From an uncultured Opitutales bacterium (GTDB lineage: Bacteria > Verrucomicrobiota > Verrucomicrobiia > Opitutales > Coraliomargaritaceae), in assembly GCA_937775295.1 (NCBI GenBank), contig CALKBZ010000032.1, positions 1 to 64,000 of the forward strand: a stretch of 64,000 bases of DNA. The letters run 5' to 3'. Shown here piece by piece: positions 62,636-64,000 of the stretch (its first letter is position 1; each line of letters starts with the position of its first letter). The translations under genes were made by a program, and so were the position numbers. The notes below the pieces were generated by a model that saw nothing but the letters and a program-made list of their open reading frames with translations, did no database searches and was not told where the DNA came from.

Positions 62636-64000
62636 ATTTATTACACTGTTAATGGCTGGGCTTGCCGCCACAGCCACCGCCAGCCATGCACAACAACCAG
62701 CTCCGCTGAATGTGCTGTTGATTATTGCCGACGATATGGGCATTGGCGATGTCGGCTGCTATGGCTCAAAATGGCTTAAAACGCCAAACATTGACCGGCT
62801 GGCAGCGGAAGGGGTGCGCGCAACGGATGCGCATTCAACCGCCGCGGTTTGCACGCCATCACGCTTCTCCATCCTTTCCGGTCGCTACTACCACCGCTAT
62901 CCGCGCAGCTGGAACGGTGAGGCACTTATCGAGGCCGACCGCCCGACGATTGCGTCCGTGTTTCGCGACAACGGCTATGCCACCGGTTATTTCGGCAAGG
63001 TGCACACTGGCTGGGGCGAGCCGTCGGCAGATCGCAAGCACCGTCAGGATATTGACTGGAACAAGGAACTGCCACGCGGGGTGCTGGAGATGGGCTTCGA
63101 TAAATATTTCGGTACCCCCTTCTCCCACAATGAACCGCCGTATGTTTTTGCGGAAGATCGCCATGTGGTCGGGCTCGACCCGGCCGATCCGTTGAAGATC
63201 GTTCTCCAAAAGGACGTCAAGGCCATGGGCCTGGAGAACTGGGGATGGGGAGCGAGTATTGGCGCGAAAAAAGCGCATGAAGCTCGCCCCACAACGGAGA
63301 TTGATCGGATCGTAACCGATAAGACGATTGAGTTCATTGATCAGGTTGCCGGTAAGCAACCCTTCTTCATTAATCTGGCCTATGTGGCTCCACACGTGCC
63401 GATCTATCCTTCGGAGCAGTTTCGGGGCACCTCCAAAGTCGGTTGGTACGGCGATTGTGTTGAGCAGATGGACTGGTATATCGGGCGGCTTATCCAAACT
63501 TTGGAAAAGCATGGGGTGATGGATAACACATTGATCATCTTCACCAGCGACAACGGTGCAATTTTTCATAAGGAATATGTGGAGCAAGGGCAGGATTCCA
63601 ACCTGGGTCTGCTGGGGCAGAAAACCGATGTATGGGAAGGTGGGATGCAGGTTCCGTTCATCGTCCGCTGGCCCGGACATATTCCGGCGGGCTCCACGGT
63701 TGAGCCGCTCATTGCTCTGATGGATATTTCAAAAACGGCTTGGGCTGCCGCCGGCATCACAGCGCCGGAAGGGGCCTCGCCCGATGCGTTGAATCAGCTC
63801 GACCTGCTCACTGGCAAATCCACTGACGCGGTCCGTAGCGAACTCTACATGACCGGCATCACCGGGCAGGCGCTGCGTTCTGGCGATTGGGTCTATATTC
63901 CGCACCAGGGATCCTGCGGCATCACAACGCTGGAGTCCGCAACCTGGGCCGTCCGGTATGCAGCACTCGGGCAGACCAACTCCGACTATAATGCAGACGG
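62610..64000 (+). CDS. S1-family sulfatase, 5' part
   Basis: The gene runs past the end of the window. A signal peptide (KHKFITLLMAGLAATATASH, cleavage near AQQ) is followed by VLLIIADDMGIGDVGCYGS with the metal Asp pair. The formylglycine signature AVCTPSRFSILSGR has Cys81 as the residue to be modified. Later come YFGKVHTGWGE, YVAPHVPIYP and FTSDNGAIFH. The ATG at 62610 overlaps the symporter gene by 26 bases and has GAGGAA about eight bases before it, so I prefer it over the ATG at 62625. It removes sulfate esters from a polysaccharide, in the periplasm or outside. Confidence 0.93.
   Translation, partial: MTPHQMKHKFITLLMAGLAATATASHAQQPAPLNVLLIIADDMGIGDVGCYGSKWLKTPNIDRLAAEGVRATDAHSTAAVCTPSRFSILSGRYYHRYPRSWNGEALIEADRPTIASVFRDNGYATGYFGKVHTGWGEPSADRKHRQDIDWNKELPRGVLEMGFDKYFGTPFSHNEPPYVFAEDRHVVGLDPADPLKIVLQKDVKAMGLENWGWGASIGAKKAHEARPTTEIDRIVTDKTIEFIDQVAGKQPFFINLAYVAPHVPIYPSEQFRGTSKVGWYGDCVEQMDWYIGRLIQTLEKHGVMDNTLIIFTSDNGAIFHKEYVEQGQDSNLGLLGQKTDVWEGGMQVPFIVRWPGHIPAGSTVEPLIALMDISKTAWAAAGITAPEGASPDALNQLDLLTGKSTDAVRSELYMTGITGQALRSGDWVYIPHQGSCGITTLESATWAVRYAALGQTNSDYNAD

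Overview
The window looks like chromosomal DNA of a marine Verrucomicrobiota, probably from the Opitutales/Puniceicoccales side (Coraliomargarita- or Lentimonas-like). This is an inference from gene content and sequence style: a Lys/Ala-rich H1-like protein, a bacterial SET-domain protein, a two-ExbB TonB system, a sugar symporter next to a sulfatase, and tandem glycoside hydrolase lipoproteins. No ribosomal RNA is present to confirm it.

Layout. 1-9 kb: end of an acyltransferase gene, a frameshifted H1-like gene, then a phosphate block on the minus strand (porin, pstS, pstC, pstA, pstB, phoU) with 11-bp-phased Pho-box-like repeats before the porin, pstS and pstC. 8-15.5 kb: a LolA-like protein, polyphosphate kinase 2, and a TonB energising operon (DUF3450, long MotA/ExbB, ExbB, ExbD, TonB, TPR protein). 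15.5-21.9 kb: a decayed stretch with remnants of a PQQ-type propeller, a ThuA-like protein, a sensor kinase, an efflux adaptor, two TolC C-terminal pieces and a broken AlbA_2-type ATP-binding protein; only a TatD-like hydrolase and its small neighbour look intact. 21.9-42.9 kb: housekeeping genes (rnpB, rpsT, a pseudouridine synthase, a tiny bS22/COX24-like protein, panB, gpsA, a SET protein, ppc, an L,D-transpeptidase, ppk1, htpG with a frameshift, a dapF-like gene lacking both canonical cysteines, leuA, a CoaC-like flavoprotein, a UbiA-like protein, tRNA-Ala).

43-64 kb is the accessory, sugar-related part. A DeoR regulator diverges from a TIM-barrel/ribulose-phosphate-epimerase fusion, two zinc-type dehydrogenases, rhamnulokinase and rhamnose isomerase. 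An AraC regulator diverges from the most unusual module: a 482-residue ferritin-like protein with two ExxH motifs 84 residues apart, a flavin/2Fe-2S reductase, a class-III-type alcohol dehydrogenase and an esterase-D-type hydrolase. Oxidase, reductase, formaldehyde-type dehydrogenase and S-formylglutathione-hydrolase-type esterase together would suit oxidative O-demethylation of a methylated sugar, with removal of the formaldehyde; this is a hypothesis. After a 47-unit array of 7-bp repeats come three tandem GH5-like hydrolases, a GPH-type sugar:cation symporter and a sulfatase that runs off the end, which together look like a sulfated (perhaps methylated) algal glycan locus.

Several otherwise good genes carry single-base frameshifts (H1-like, SHD1-like, htpG). 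Some may be sequence errors; the multi-lesion genes between 15 and 22 kb are real decay.
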